Positions 7,898 through 16,700 of a stretch of 32,320 nucleotides of DNA are shown here, piece by piece (within the stretch, counting starts at the first letter, position 1; the number at the start of each line of letters is the position of its first letter). This stretch comes from Xanthobacteraceae bacterium. GTDB lineage: Bacteria > Pseudomonadota > Alphaproteobacteria > Rhizobiales > Xanthobacteraceae. Position numbers and translations under genes: made by a program. The stretch spans positions 1 to 32,320 of the forward strand of contig JAIEPP010000501.1 in NCBI GenBank assembly GCA_019748335.1. Direction: 5' to 3'. Under the pieces are notes generated by a model. The model saw only the letters and a program-made list of their open reading frames with translations. It did no database searches and was not told the DNA's origin.

Positions 7898-8992
7898 ATG
7901 GACAGCGTCGAACCGGTGAATGACTTTTTGGCCGGCGGCGGCGAGATGGGCGCGTTGACGAGGGCCTTCGACTGGTCGAAGACCTCGCTCGGTCCGCCGC
8001 AGACTTGGCCGCAAAGCCTCCGCGTGACGGTGCGCCTGGTCCTCAATTCGGGCCACCCGATGTTCATCTGGTGGGGACCGGAACTGATCCAGTTCTACAA
8101 CGACGCCTACCGCGCGACGATGGGCCCGGAACGGCATCCGGGCGCGCTCGGCGCCCGCGGCCGCGAATGCTGGGATGAGATTTGGGACATCATCGGGCCC
8201 CAGATCGAGCATGTCATGGCGGGCAAGGGATCGACCTGGAATGTCGATGCCCTGGTACCGGTCACGCGCCACGGCCGCCGCGAGGACGTATGGTGGACCT
8301 ATAGCTACGGGCCGATCGATCTCGACGGCAAGGTCGGCGGCGTGCTCGTCGTCTGCAACGACGTCACCTCGGAGCATCGCGCGAGGGAAGAGCTCAACCT
8401 CGTCAACCACGAACTGCAGCACCGTGTCAAAAACACGCTGGCCGTTCTCAGCGCGGTCGCGTCGCAGACCTTTCGCGACGCGTCAGCCAGACCCGCGCTG
8501 GAAATCTATCAGGGCCGGCTCGCGGCCTTCGGACGGGCGCACGATCTTTTGACGGCCTCCAACTGGGTTGAAGCGCCGCTTCACGACGTGGTGCAGACCG
8601 CGCTGGCGCCGTACCGCACTGGCGATGATCGCTTCGAGGTTTCGGGGCCTCCGACCATCGTCAGGTCGCGGCAAGGCCTCTCGCTGTCGCTGGCGATCCA
8701 TGAACTCGCGACCAATGCGATAAAGTATGGTGCGTTGAGCGGACCAGCAGGGCGCATCTTGATCACATGGGGCAATACCGACGTCGATGGCGAGCCGCAT
8801 TTCGTTTTCACCTGGCAGGAAACCGGCGGCCCCGCCGTATCAGCCCCATCCAGCACCGGCTTCGGATCGCGGCTGATCACCCGGGTGCTGAAGGACGATT
8901 TCAACGGGAGCGTTGAACTCTCCTACCCGCCGGCGGGACTGGTGTGCCGCCTGACGACGCCGGTCAAAAATCTCGAAACCGAGCCCAAATGA
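7898..8992 (+). CDS. HWE-family sensor histidine kinase with N-terminal PAS domain
   Basis: The product has 364 residues and no membrane segment, so it is probably a soluble sensor. Residues of about 25-165 resemble a PAS domain (MFIWWGPELIQFYNDAYR, then RREDVWWTYSYGPIDLDGKV and VVCNDVTSEHRAREEL). The kinase core follows: H175 in HELQHRVKNTLAVLSAVA is the phospho-acceptor, the N-box is HELATNAIKYGALSG, the HWE-type W-x-E appears in FTWQETGGP, and the G-box is STGFGSRLITRVL. HWE kinases are abundant in alphaproteobacteria, in light, blue-light and general stress signalling. No response regulator or EcfG-type sigma gene is adjacent, so it is an orphan kinase here. Confidence 0.93.
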   Translation: MDSVEPVNDFLAGGGEMGALTRAFDWSKTSLGPPQTWPQSLRVTVRLVLNSGHPMFIWWGPELIQFYNDAYRATMGPERHPGALGARGRECWDEIWDIIGPQIEHVMAGKGSTWNVDALVPVTRHGRREDVWWTYSYGPIDLDGKVGGVLVVCNDVTSEHRAREELNLVNHELQHRVKNTLAVLSAVASQTFRDASARPALEIYQGRLAAFGRAHDLLTASNWVEAPLHDVVQTALAPYRTGDDRFEVSGPPTIVRSRQGLSLSLAIHELATNAIKYGALSGPAGRILITWGNTDVDGEPHFVFTWQETGGPAVSAPSSTGFGSRLITRVLKDDFNGSVELSYPPAGLVCRLTTPVKNLETEPK

Positions 8993-9025
8993 GTACCGAC
9001 GGCGCGATGCGGCGCTGCGACCCAC

Positions 9026-9259
9026 TCATCCCAGATCGTATTGCCTGCTGAGGTGGTCTCCGACCTGGACCAGCATCGCAACGCATTCGGGATAGCCGGG
9101 TTTGGCCACGGTAGCGGCATCGGCGCTGGCGCGGAATTCCCAGCTGTCGCCGTCGCGGATCACGGAAATGACGATGCCGTCGGGACAGTCGGCATGAACC
9201 TTCAGTTCGGCCCGCGCCATCGCGATCAGTTCGGCTTCGGTCTTGACTGGCTTGCTCAT
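9026..9259 (-). CDS. Small hypothetical protein (77 aa)
   Basis: The start was set at ATG 9257-9259 (MSKPVKTEAELIAMARAELK). The sequence between 9259 and an in-frame upstream Met at 9436 is Arg-rich and not protein-like. The product has an N-terminal helix, then DCPDGIVISVIRDGDSWEFRA as a probable beta-hairpin, then a helical end (ECVAMLVQVGDHLSRQYDLG). There is no signal peptide or Cys pair. I cannot name a family. It converges with the HWE kinase gene (33-bp gap) and may form a run with the DUF1488-like gene upstream on the same strand. Confidence 0.6.
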   Translation of the reverse strand: MSKPVKTEAELIAMARAELKVHADCPDGIVISVIRDGDSWEFRASADAATVAKPGYPECVAMLVQVGDHLSRQYDLG

Positions 9260-9371
9260 ACCGGAGTTCCCCAGCCCCGCATCGGAATGTTGTGAAGCCT
9301 GAGCTTGCCGGTTTGGCCGGCATCTGTCGAGAGCCATGACGCCAACGGATTCGCCTCGACCGCGGCGGCGG

Positions 9372-9653
9372 CTATTTGCGGATATGCTTGGTGAATATCC
9401 GAACAGAATATCCTTTAACGCGGGGAGCTTCGTCAAATATATCGCACGCGATCCGCTCCACGGCGTCCCTCAGGGCCAGAAACTGTGCCTGCCGTGCGAT
9501 GCTTTCGGTACCCTTGACACCGGCCAGTTCGTCCATCGCAGCGTCGCTGATCTGGCACTCGACCGTCTCGCCGTTGTTCTCGTTCAGCATCGTGAACTTG
9601 AACGCCAGCCGCTCCTCGTCGTGCCCCACCATTCTGTCCCGGATCAGCGGCAT
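9372..9653 (-). CDS. DUF1488-like small protein
   Basis: A 93-residue protein starting at ATG 9651-9653 (MPLIRDRMVGHDEERLAFKF). The pattern LAFKFTMLN, then ETVECQISDAAMDELAG, resembles DUF1488: an aromatic-containing beta-strand, then a V-x-C-x-I-S strand turning into a helix. The rest is helical (ARQAQFLALRDAVERIACDIF) and ends with basic residues. A second in-frame start at 9671 (MRVARSMPL) cannot be excluded. The function of the family is unknown. It is divergent from the NTF2-like gene at 9789, with a 135-bp gap that must hold both promoters. Confidence 0.6.
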   Translation of the reverse strand: MPLIRDRMVGHDEERLAFKFTMLNENNGETVECQISDAAMDELAGVKGTESIARQAQFLALRDAVERIACDIFDEAPRVKGYSVRIFTKHIRK

Positions 9654-9788
9654 CGATCGAGCAACTCTCATACGCTCGGACATACAACGGCGTCCGCATC
9701 GCCATATTACAGGGTGTATTGACCTGTTAAAGTCAAAACTCACCACGGCCGGCGAGACAGGGCCAGCCGTGAGCGCAAGCGGAGGTTC

Positions 9789-10181
9789 ATGATGGACGAT
9801 CGAACCGCGCGACTGGCGCTGCAGCGCCATTGGGACGCTTCGGATGCCGGCGATTTCGAGGCCGAGCACGCCATCTACCGCGAGGATGCGGTGCTTCATT
9901 ATCCGCAATCGGGCGAACGGATCCGCGGCCGGAAAAACATCCGGGAAAGCCGCTTCGTCCAACCGAACAAGAAGCAGTTTGCGGTCCGGCGAATGATCGG
10001 CAGCGGCGATCTGTGGGTCACTGAATTCGTGCTGACCTACGACGGCAAGCCGTCTTACGCGGTCAGCATCATGGAATTTCGCGACGGATTGGTGGTCAAC
10101 GAAACCCAGTATTTCGCCGACCGGTTCGACCCCTCCCCTTCGCGCGCGCATCTTGTCGAACGCGTAGACGAAATCACCTGA
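9789..10181 (+). CDS. SnoaL/NTF2-like family protein
   Basis: A 130-residue protein with the cone-shaped NTF2 fold pattern: a long first helix (ALQRHWDASDAGDFEAEHAI), YREDAVLHYPQSGERIRG (the typical turn and strand of SnoaL-like proteins), a region of beta-strands (FAVRRMIGSGDLWVTEFVL), and a final strand pair around YAVSIMEFRDGLVVNETQYF. Members include small isomerases, dehydratases and ligand-binding proteins, and the substrate cannot be predicted. A strong ribosome-binding site ggagg (9781-9785) precedes ATG 9789; the adjacent ATG at 9792 is an alternative. Confidence 0.82.
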   Translation: MMDDRTARLALQRHWDASDAGDFEAEHAIYREDAVLHYPQSGERIRGRKNIRESRFVQPNKKQFAVRRMIGSGDLWVTEFVLTYDGKPSYAVSIMEFRDGLVVNETQYFADRFDPSPSRAHLVERVDEIT

Positions 10182-10273
10182 TTTCAGATGCCCGGCACAT
10201 CCCGGCTGGCACCACAACGCTCCTTTGCGCGACGAGGCCGGCTAACATGCGCCGGCCCCGCCCAGAGAGAGAG

Positions 10274-10468
10274 TTACCACCAACGCGTCGGATGGCGATG
10301 ATCGCGGACTTCGGGTTGATTGCGATGGTCGCGAACGATGGGTTGTTCCCGATGGTCTCTCACGATCGGTGGGTCCCGATGGTCCCTCACCACGGTTTCG
10401 GCGCTTGCCGGCGTAACCACGTTTGCGACAGCGACCACGGCAAGAAAGGCGAAGATGTATTTGTGCAT
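10274..10468 (-). CDS. Small secreted protein made of tandem VRDHR nonapeptide repeats
   Basis: The start was set at ATG 10466-10468, which begins a Sec signal peptide (MHKYIFAFLAVVAVANVV, cleavage near ASA-E); the upstream Met at 10507 would bury it. The mature peptide has only about 41 residues and is almost entirely four copies of a 9-residue unit: VRDHRDPPI, VRDHREQPI, VRDHRNQPE, VRDHRHPTR, ending WW. The repeats are also visible in the DNA, with a 27-bp period. Each unit contributes a D-H-R trio, so metal or polyanion binding is conceivable but unproven. I recall related repeat peptides in Bradyrhizobium but no function. It is monocistronic as far as can be seen. Confidence 0.65.
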   Translation of the reverse strand: MHKYIFAFLAVVAVANVVTPASAETVVRDHRDPPIVRDHREQPIVRDHRNQPEVRDHRHPTRWW

Positions 10469-10630
10469 GATGCGTATCCCGCTTGTTGGTGGATCACTAT
10501 GAACCACCGGAGATCACGCTAAATCGAAGCGGCACAACGGTATGTGTCAGCGCTCACAGAGTGAGGCTTGCGGCATCGACGCGCCGAGCATCCGCAAGTC
10601 GCACGACGACCTTGCGCAGCGCGCCGCGTC

Positions 10631-12199
10631 CTACCAACGAAAGCCCCGCTGCACCGGTTGCGGCTGATAGGGTTGATAATATGGCTGGACGCCGCCGCGC
10701 CGCCGCGCATTGCCGGGTTGCGGCTCCGGATTGCGCTGCTGGAAAAACGAGCCGAAGCCGTCGTTCCAGAAGCTGTCGCCGCCGGCGACGAGGACATCGA
10801 CCGTCGGCTTGCGCGTGATGAAGCCGCCCTGCGGCTGGTTGCTCAGCACCGCGACGAACTCGGTGCGATAGTTGGTCTCGCTGCTCAGCGGCTCGTCCGA
10901 GATGACGATCGACGACCGCGGCAATGCGGTCGGCGCGATGCGGTCGAGTATCTCCTGCGGCATGGTGATGCGGTCGAGCGCGTCCTTGGCATCGTCGCCG
11001 TGGTCGATGGTGACGGCACTCCAGCGCAGCCCCGCATCGTTCTTCGCCATCGCGGTGAAGATGTGGGTACCGATCGGCTTCCCGGGATCTCGGATCGTAA
11101 CCGGGACCTCAATGGTGGTATCGAACACCTCTCCGCCGCCGTCCGGCGCCGGCTTGTGGGTGTTGCGCCGCACGTAAAGCTTTTGCGTCGAGCGGCTGAT
11201 GTAGATCGATACCGGCTCCATCGCCAGCCTGGCGTCGAGCGCCGCCTTGGCGGTGTCGGCCTTCTTCGCCTGGGTCGTCTTGACTGCCTCCTTGGCGGCG
11301 GCGACGGCATCGAGCTTCGACTTCGCGTCGGCCTTGGCGGTGTCGAGCTGGGTTGCGAGATCCGTGGCCTTGGCGGCGGCCTTCTCCTTCTGCTCCTCGG
11401 CCTTGGCCCTGGCCTGGTCCGTCTTGGCGCCGGCAAGCACCTTTTCGGCATAGACGAATTCGGAATCGGCGCGTTTCTTGAGCCCTTCCAGCTTGCGCAA
11501 CGAGGAGGTCAGCGTCGCCGTCTCGCGCGTGACGGTCGCGGCGGCTTTCTTGGCCTCGTCGGCGGCCTTGGCAGCCTCGGCCGCCTCGCGGGGTAGGCCC
11601 TCGGCCTTGGCCGGCGCCGCTGCGATAACATCGGGCTTCGGCACGAACAGCGAGGGATGCGAGAATTCGATCGGCTCGGCGTCCTCCGGCGAGATGATCA
11701 CCCGCATCCCGATCCGGGTCTTGTTGAACAGCTTTTCGGCAAACCCGAACGGCATCCGCACGCAACCATGCGACGCCGCATAGCCCGGCAGCGGACCGCC
11801 ATGCAGCGCGACCCCGTTCCAGGTAATGCGCTGCATGTTCGGCATCCAGGCATCGTCATAGAGGCTCGAATGGTGGTCCTTGTCCTTTTCGATCAGAGCA
11901 AAGACGCCGGCAGGCGTCTCGCGGCCCGTCGTGCCGGTCGAGACCGGCGCGCGCAGGATCCAGCCGTCGGCGTCGTAGAAAGTGACGTGCTGGGTCTTGA
12001 TCGAAACGATCGCCATGATCGGCTCCCCGGCCTCGCGCGGCGCCACCGTCTCGGTGATCTGCGCAGGACGCGCCGGCTTTGCCGTGGCGTCGGCGGTCAG
12101 CGCCGTCCATGCGGCCAGCGCCGCGAGCGTGATCATGGCGGGAGATCCCCAACGCCGCATCGCGACGGTGGATTGCGTTGTCGTCACTCGAACTTCCAT
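10631..12199 (-). CDS. L,D-transpeptidase (YkuD) with coiled-coil linker and degenerate second YkuD-like domain
   Basis: The 522-residue exported protein has a hydrophobic signal stretch at about residues 18-40. The first YkuD domain (about 60-165) holds the complete catalytic motif: H133 in ALHGGPLPGY and SHGCVRM with H144 and nucleophile C146. This predicts 3-3 peptidoglycan crosslinking or lipoprotein attachment in the periplasm. Residues of about 190-325 are an Ala/Lys/Glu-rich coiled coil. A second region (about 335-470: VSIYISRSTQKLYVRRNTH, then PGKPIGTHIFTA and LPRSSIVISDEPLSSET) looks like a YkuD domain lacking the H-G-C motif. A Pro/Gln/Arg-rich tail ends in RGFRW. Start ATG 12197-12199 was chosen; a later Met (MRRWGSPAM) is possible. 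Confidence 0.9.
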   Translation of the reverse strand: MEVRVTTTQSTVAMRRWGSPAMITLAALAAWTALTADATAKPARPAQITETVAPREAGEPIMAIVSIKTQHVTFYDADGWILRAPVSTGTTGRETPAGVFALIEKDKDHHSSLYDDAWMPNMQRITWNGVALHGGPLPGYAASHGCVRMPFGFAEKLFNKTRIGMRVIISPEDAEPIEFSHPSLFVPKPDVIAAAPAKAEGLPREAAEAAKAADEAKKAAATVTRETATLTSSLRKLEGLKKRADSEFVYAEKVLAGAKTDQARAKAEEQKEKAAAKATDLATQLDTAKADAKSKLDAVAAAKEAVKTTQAKKADTAKAALDARLAMEPVSIYISRSTQKLYVRRNTHKPAPDGGGEVFDTTIEVPVTIRDPGKPIGTHIFTAMAKNDAGLRWSAVTIDHGDDAKDALDRITMPQEILDRIAPTALPRSSIVISDEPLSSETNYRTEFVAVLSNQPQGGFITRKPTVDVLVAGGDSFWNDGFGSFFQQRNPEPQPGNARRRGGVQPYYQPYQPQPVQRGFRW

Positions 12200-12384
12200 G
12201 CCAAATCCCGCTTGAACTGCCTGACCGCGCTCGCAAATCTCTCATATACGACCGCCCGCTCATGAGGAAGAGCGGCGCGCGGCTGAAATTGTCGCAAGCC
12301 AGATTACCGCAAGGAACCAGCGCTTTTGAGGGCAAAGCCGGAGGATCGGCCGCCCGGTCGGAACTTGCCCATTGAGGCCGCGTG

Positions 12385-12459
12385 TTACCTCGAAGCCTCG
12401 GCTCGCCTCATATCAACGTGCGCGGGCAACGAGTCGGGTGGGCCGGTTCGGTCTTCGCC
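12385..12459 (-). pseudogene. Remnant duplicate of the 3' end of the AMIN/TPR gene
   Basis: On the minus strand this stretch reads SLPAHVDMRRAEASR-stop, against SLPAIVGVRRVDASR-stop at the true 3' end of the large gene (13720-13795). By eye the two roughly 75-bp segments are about 80% identical, with one single-base deletion in this copy upstream of the shared SLPA codons. The remnant begins right after the lpxD stop, so the lpxD gene sits between two copies of one gene end. The rest of the gap (12200-12384) holds nothing I can support. Confidence 0.6.
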
Positions 12460-12464
12460 GGCAA

Positions 12465-13523
12465 TCAGGATAATGGCTCGTCATTGACGTGAAGCCGCTG
12501 CTCGGCGAGCAATTCGACCATCCTATGCTGCCGGAAGAATTTCCTGGTCGGTCGAGCAGGAAACCCGGCCCAGCGTTCCCCCGCCGGAATATTCCGCGTC
12601 ACCCCGCTCGCACCCGCGATTTGCGCACCGTCTCCAATCGTCAAATGCGGCGCGATGCCGCTTTGCCCTCCGACCGCGACGAAGTTTCCGAGCGTGGTTG
12701 AACCTGCAATCCCGGCCTGCGCCGCGATGACGCAATTTCGGCCGATGACGACGTTGTGGGCAATCTGAACCAGATTGTCGATCTTGGAACCCTGTCCGAT
12801 CACCGTGTTGCGTATCGAGCCGCGATCAATGGTGGTGTTTGCGCCAATCTCGACCAGGTCGTGAACGATGACAGCCCCGATTTGCGCAACCTTCAAATGG
12901 CCTTCACGGCTTAGCGAAAAGCCGAAGCCATCCTGTCCGATCGCGACGCCCGGGTGAATGATGACGTGATCGCCGACCGAGGCGTGCGTGATCACGCAAC
13001 CGGCGCCGATCGAACACGAACGGCCGATGACCACACCCGGGCCGATCACCGCGTTTGGACCGATACAGGTGAATTCGCCGATTTGTGCGCCAGGCCCTAT
13101 CGTGGCGCCGGGATCGATGATGACGCCATCGCCGAGGATGGACGTCTCATGGACCGTCGCTCTTTCGGAGACGCCGTTCATGCCAAAGGTGGACCTTGGA
13201 CTTGCCGCACTGGGATAAAGCAGCGCCAGCACCTGACAGTAGATCCGGTATGGATCCGGCGTGACGAATTGAAATGTGCCGACCGGAACGAACTCGCTGA
13301 ACCGCGGCGACACAAGGCATGCGCGGGCCTTGGTGTTCTTGAGGTCATCGAGATATTTGCGGTTGTCCATATAGCAAAGATCGACAGCGGAGGCCGACTC
13401 CAGAGGAGCCACCGCCGAAATCATGAAGTCGATAGTCGGACCGGTCAGACCGGCAATTTGCGCGATTTCTCGGCCGGCTAACACGCGGTGAGGAAGGAAG
13501 AATGGCAAAGCCTGTGCTGGCAT
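12465..13523 (-). CDS. lpxD: LpxD-like UDP-3-O-acyl-glucosamine N-acyltransferase
   Basis: The 352-residue product is a left-handed beta-helix acyltransferase. The N-terminal uridine-binding-like domain (about residues 1-105) is followed by hexapeptide repeats (about 110-300: [29 protein letters not shown] and so on), IGQDGFGF, and H256 in [10 protein letters not shown], the position of the catalytic His in LpxD. It ends with a short helical tail. LpxD adds the second hydroxyacyl chain in lipid A synthesis. The usual neighbours bamA, fabZ and lpxA are absent, so this is probably an extra lpxD-like paralog or a related sugar N-acyltransferase. ATG 13521-13523 was chosen over an upstream Met at 13565. 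By eye it has more AT-ending codons than its neighbours and is flanked by a gene-end duplication. Confidence 0.82.
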   Translation of the reverse strand: MPAQALPFFLPHRVLAGREIAQIAGLTGPTIDFMISAVAPLESASAVDLCYMDNRKYLDDLKNTKARACLVSPRFSEFVPVGTFQFVTPDPYRIYCQVLALLYPSAASPRSTFGMNGVSERATVHETSILGDGVIIDPGATIGPGAQIGEFTCIGPNAVIGPGVVIGRSCSIGAGCVITHASVGDHVIIHPGVAIGQDGFGFSLSREGHLKVAQIGAVIVHDLVEIGANTTIDRGSIRNTVIGQGSKIDNLVQIAHNVVIGRNCVIAAQAGIAGSTTLGNFVAVGGQSGIAPHLTIGDGAQIAGASGVTRNIPAGERWAGFPARPTRKFFRQHRMVELLAEQRLHVNDEPLS

Positions 13524-13719
13524 GGTGCTCTTTACCTTGAATGCGTGGGTAAGAGCGCCATGCAAACTTGCGGATCGGGTGCAGACAGCCTAGCAAATCG
13601 CCGGACCAGATAGTGCTTTATCTTGCCGAGCAGAGACGTCCGAAGCGATCATAAATCTTGATTCGGCCATGTTTGCTTGCGTCACAAATGCTTCGCAAAA
13701 TTCGCCGTCAAACGGCGCC

Positions 13720-16700
13720 CTACCGCGAAGCGTCGACCCGCCTCACGCCGACGATCGCGGGCAACGAGCCGGTATGGGCCGGCTCGGCCTTCGCCTCCCC
13801 CGGTATCGTCGCGCGCGCGGTCGCGTCCGGGAAGCGGGTCTTCATTTCGCGGATGAAGCCGTCAAGCGTGTCGACGCTGGCGGCCATCTTGGCGATCAGC
13901 GCGAATTCGGTGCTGTTGGAGGCGGCCGGCTTGCTGGCCATGTCGAACGCCAGCTTGTCGGCATCGCCGTTCATCAGCGGTGCGTATTTCTCGCGGAAAC
14001 GCGCCAGTCCGATCGCATCCTCGGCCAACGCGTAGCCGACCACGGCGCGGACCACGTCGGCCTTCTCGGAACCGTTCAGCGGCTTGAAGTCGCGCCAGCG
14101 ATCGCCGTAATACAGCTCAATCTGTTCGGACGCCTCGCGCCACTGCCGCGACGCCCAGTAGATGTCGGAGCGCAGCCGGATCGCTTCGCGGCCGGTGATG
14201 TTGGAGATGATGTCGAGCGCGAGGTCATGCCGCCCGACGTCGCTCTGCGCGCGCGCTTCCAGCAGCAGCCGCTGCTGGCGCAGTTCGCCCGAGAGGTCGG
14301 CGATCCGCGTCGAGCGCAGCGCTCCAATGGCGCGGTCCGGCTTGCGGTTGGTCAGGTAGACCATGGCGAGCCGCGCCGCCACCTGCGCCCGCGCAGCGCC
14401 CTCGAGCCGCTTGTCGACCTGGTATTGCAGAAGCTCGGCCGCCTGGTCGAGCAGGTCGACCGTGACCAGCCGATCGGCAAGGCGCCGGATCATTTCGTCG
14501 CCGCGACGGCCGATCGGCGTCAGCTCGCGGTATTCGTAGAACATGCCGAGCGCGTCGACCGGCTTCATGTCTTCGCCTTTGGGGCTGAGATAGAGCTGGG
14601 CAAATAGCGCCGACGCGGCGTCCTGCGCCTGCCGCGACAGTTCTGAATTGGGTTGCAGCCGGGTCGCGGTCTTCACCGCGGCGAAGGAATCCGAGTAGCG
14701 GGCGGTATCGGCATAGATCTGCGCCATCCGCTGCAGCGTCTTGACCTCGATACCGTCGCCGCGCCAGATCGCCGACAGCGTCTCCAGTTCGCGCAACGCT
14801 TCGGCCTGGCCCATTTCGCCACGCTTCTGGCGCAACAGCACCTCGAGCTGCCGCCCCTCCGCCGCCGCCTGCCGGTCGCTGGTGCTGGCCGCGAACTTGT
14901 AGGCGTCGAGCGCATCCTTGTCGTAGCCGAGCGCCTCGGCGAGCCGCCCGCGCAGCACCGCGATCTGGGGCTTCATCTCCGGGGAAACGCCGATCACGTC
15001 GAGCTCGCTGCGGCGGCGCGAGGCGCCGGCATAGTCCTTGACCTCGAGCGAGGCCCGCATCGCGTCCGCGGTGACGATGCGCTGCAGATCCAGCGGCAGC
15101 GACGCGATCGCGAATTCCGCATTCTTGAATTTCTCGCGGGCATCCGCCCATTTTTCCTGGCGCGCGAAGGCAAACCCCTTCCACAACTGGGAATCGTAGC
15201 CATTGCCGATCGCGGGATTGGCGAGGTCCTTCAGCCCGCGATCGGGATTGCCGATCAGGATGCTCGCCACCGCATGCACCATCATCACGGCAGCCTCTTC
15301 ACTGCCCTGCTTGGTCTCGGAATAGATCAGATTGGTCACCCCGCGCGCTTCCTGATACATCGCGCGCGCCATGTAGAAATTGGCGAGATCGAGCCGGGCC
15401 TGTGTCTTCTGTTCGGGCTCGGCATTGGCCGCCGCCTTGATCAGCGCATCCAGCCGAGACAGAAAGTTTTCGTCCTGGTTCTTGCGCCACTCCGCGGCAT
15501 CGAACAGCGGCCGTACCGCCGCAGTGGCGCGTTCGGCCGCGACGTCGGCCGATGACAACGTCAGTCCGCCCGGCCGTCCCAGCATCACCTTGTCGGAGCC
15601 GACCTCGGCGGAGATGTCGTCGGAATTCGGATGCACCACCACGCCGTGAACGGATTCCAACAGCGACAATTCAACGAAGTCCTGCCGCTTGATGAAGCCG
15701 CGGACCGGCGGCGGCGCGGTGACCACCAGCAGCGTATCGCCGGCATCGGGATCGACGAACTTGTGCAACTGGCCGGGATTGGCCAGCGGCACGCTGACAT
15801 TGGCGAGCGCGGGATCGGTGATGTTCCGCAACACCATCAGCGGCAGCGGCGGCGCCTGCACCCGATCGGCGAAGGTCAGCGTCCAGTCCTTGCCGCCGCC
15901 GCGGGGGTCGCTTTCCAGCGACGGCATCTGCGGCCGGTTGAGGCGAATGCGGATGGCCAGGCCCTTCTCCAGCGGCAACAGGCTGACGTCGCCGATGATG
16001 GCGCCGCCCTTGGCGCGGATCGCATCGACGTCGATCGATCCGGTCTTGTCGAAGACCAACCACACGGTGTCGGCGCGGCGGAACATCGCCGCCGGCGTCG
16101 GCGTGGTAAAGGCGAACGTCACGCGCAGGCCGTCGCTGTCGCGCTGCGCCTCGACGGTGGCGGCCTTTTCCCTGACGGCTTGCGGCGCCGGCGCGGGGGC
16201 CGCTTGCGCCATTTTCTTCGGCGCCTCCGTCTTTGCGGGCTCGGCTTTCGAGGATTCGACTTTCGGAGGCTCAGCCTTTGGAGATTCGGGTTTAGGAGAT
16301 TCGCTCTTTGCCGGCTCGACCATGCGAGCCGGCGCTTCCGTCGCCGCCATCGGCTTGGCGGCTTCGGCCGCAACGGCATGCATCGCCTCGGCCGGCCTGG
16401 TCGCGGCAGCAGCTTCCATGGGCGCCGTCATCTTTTCAGGCACCGCCGTCATCTTTTCCGGTACGGCTGCGGCGTGGTCGGCCGCGGGCACGGCTTGTTC
16501 GGGCGCGGGCGTTGTCGCCTCCGTCGCCGGCTGGCCGGGCCTGATTTCGATGTTGGCCTGCTCGGCGATCGTTTCCGACGTCACCGAGGGCAGCGGCGCC
16601 GGCTCTGGCGCCGGAGCCGCCTCCCGGGCGGGCTGCGCGCGCGGCAGTTGCGCCACCGGCTTGACCTGCGCCGCGCCGCGCTTGCCAGCGGGCGCAGCAG

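Noticed and set aside
10274..10420. Short DNA repeats that might suggest a CRISPR array
   Set aside because: The 27-bp periodicity is explained by the VRDHR codons; there are no unique spacers or cas genes.
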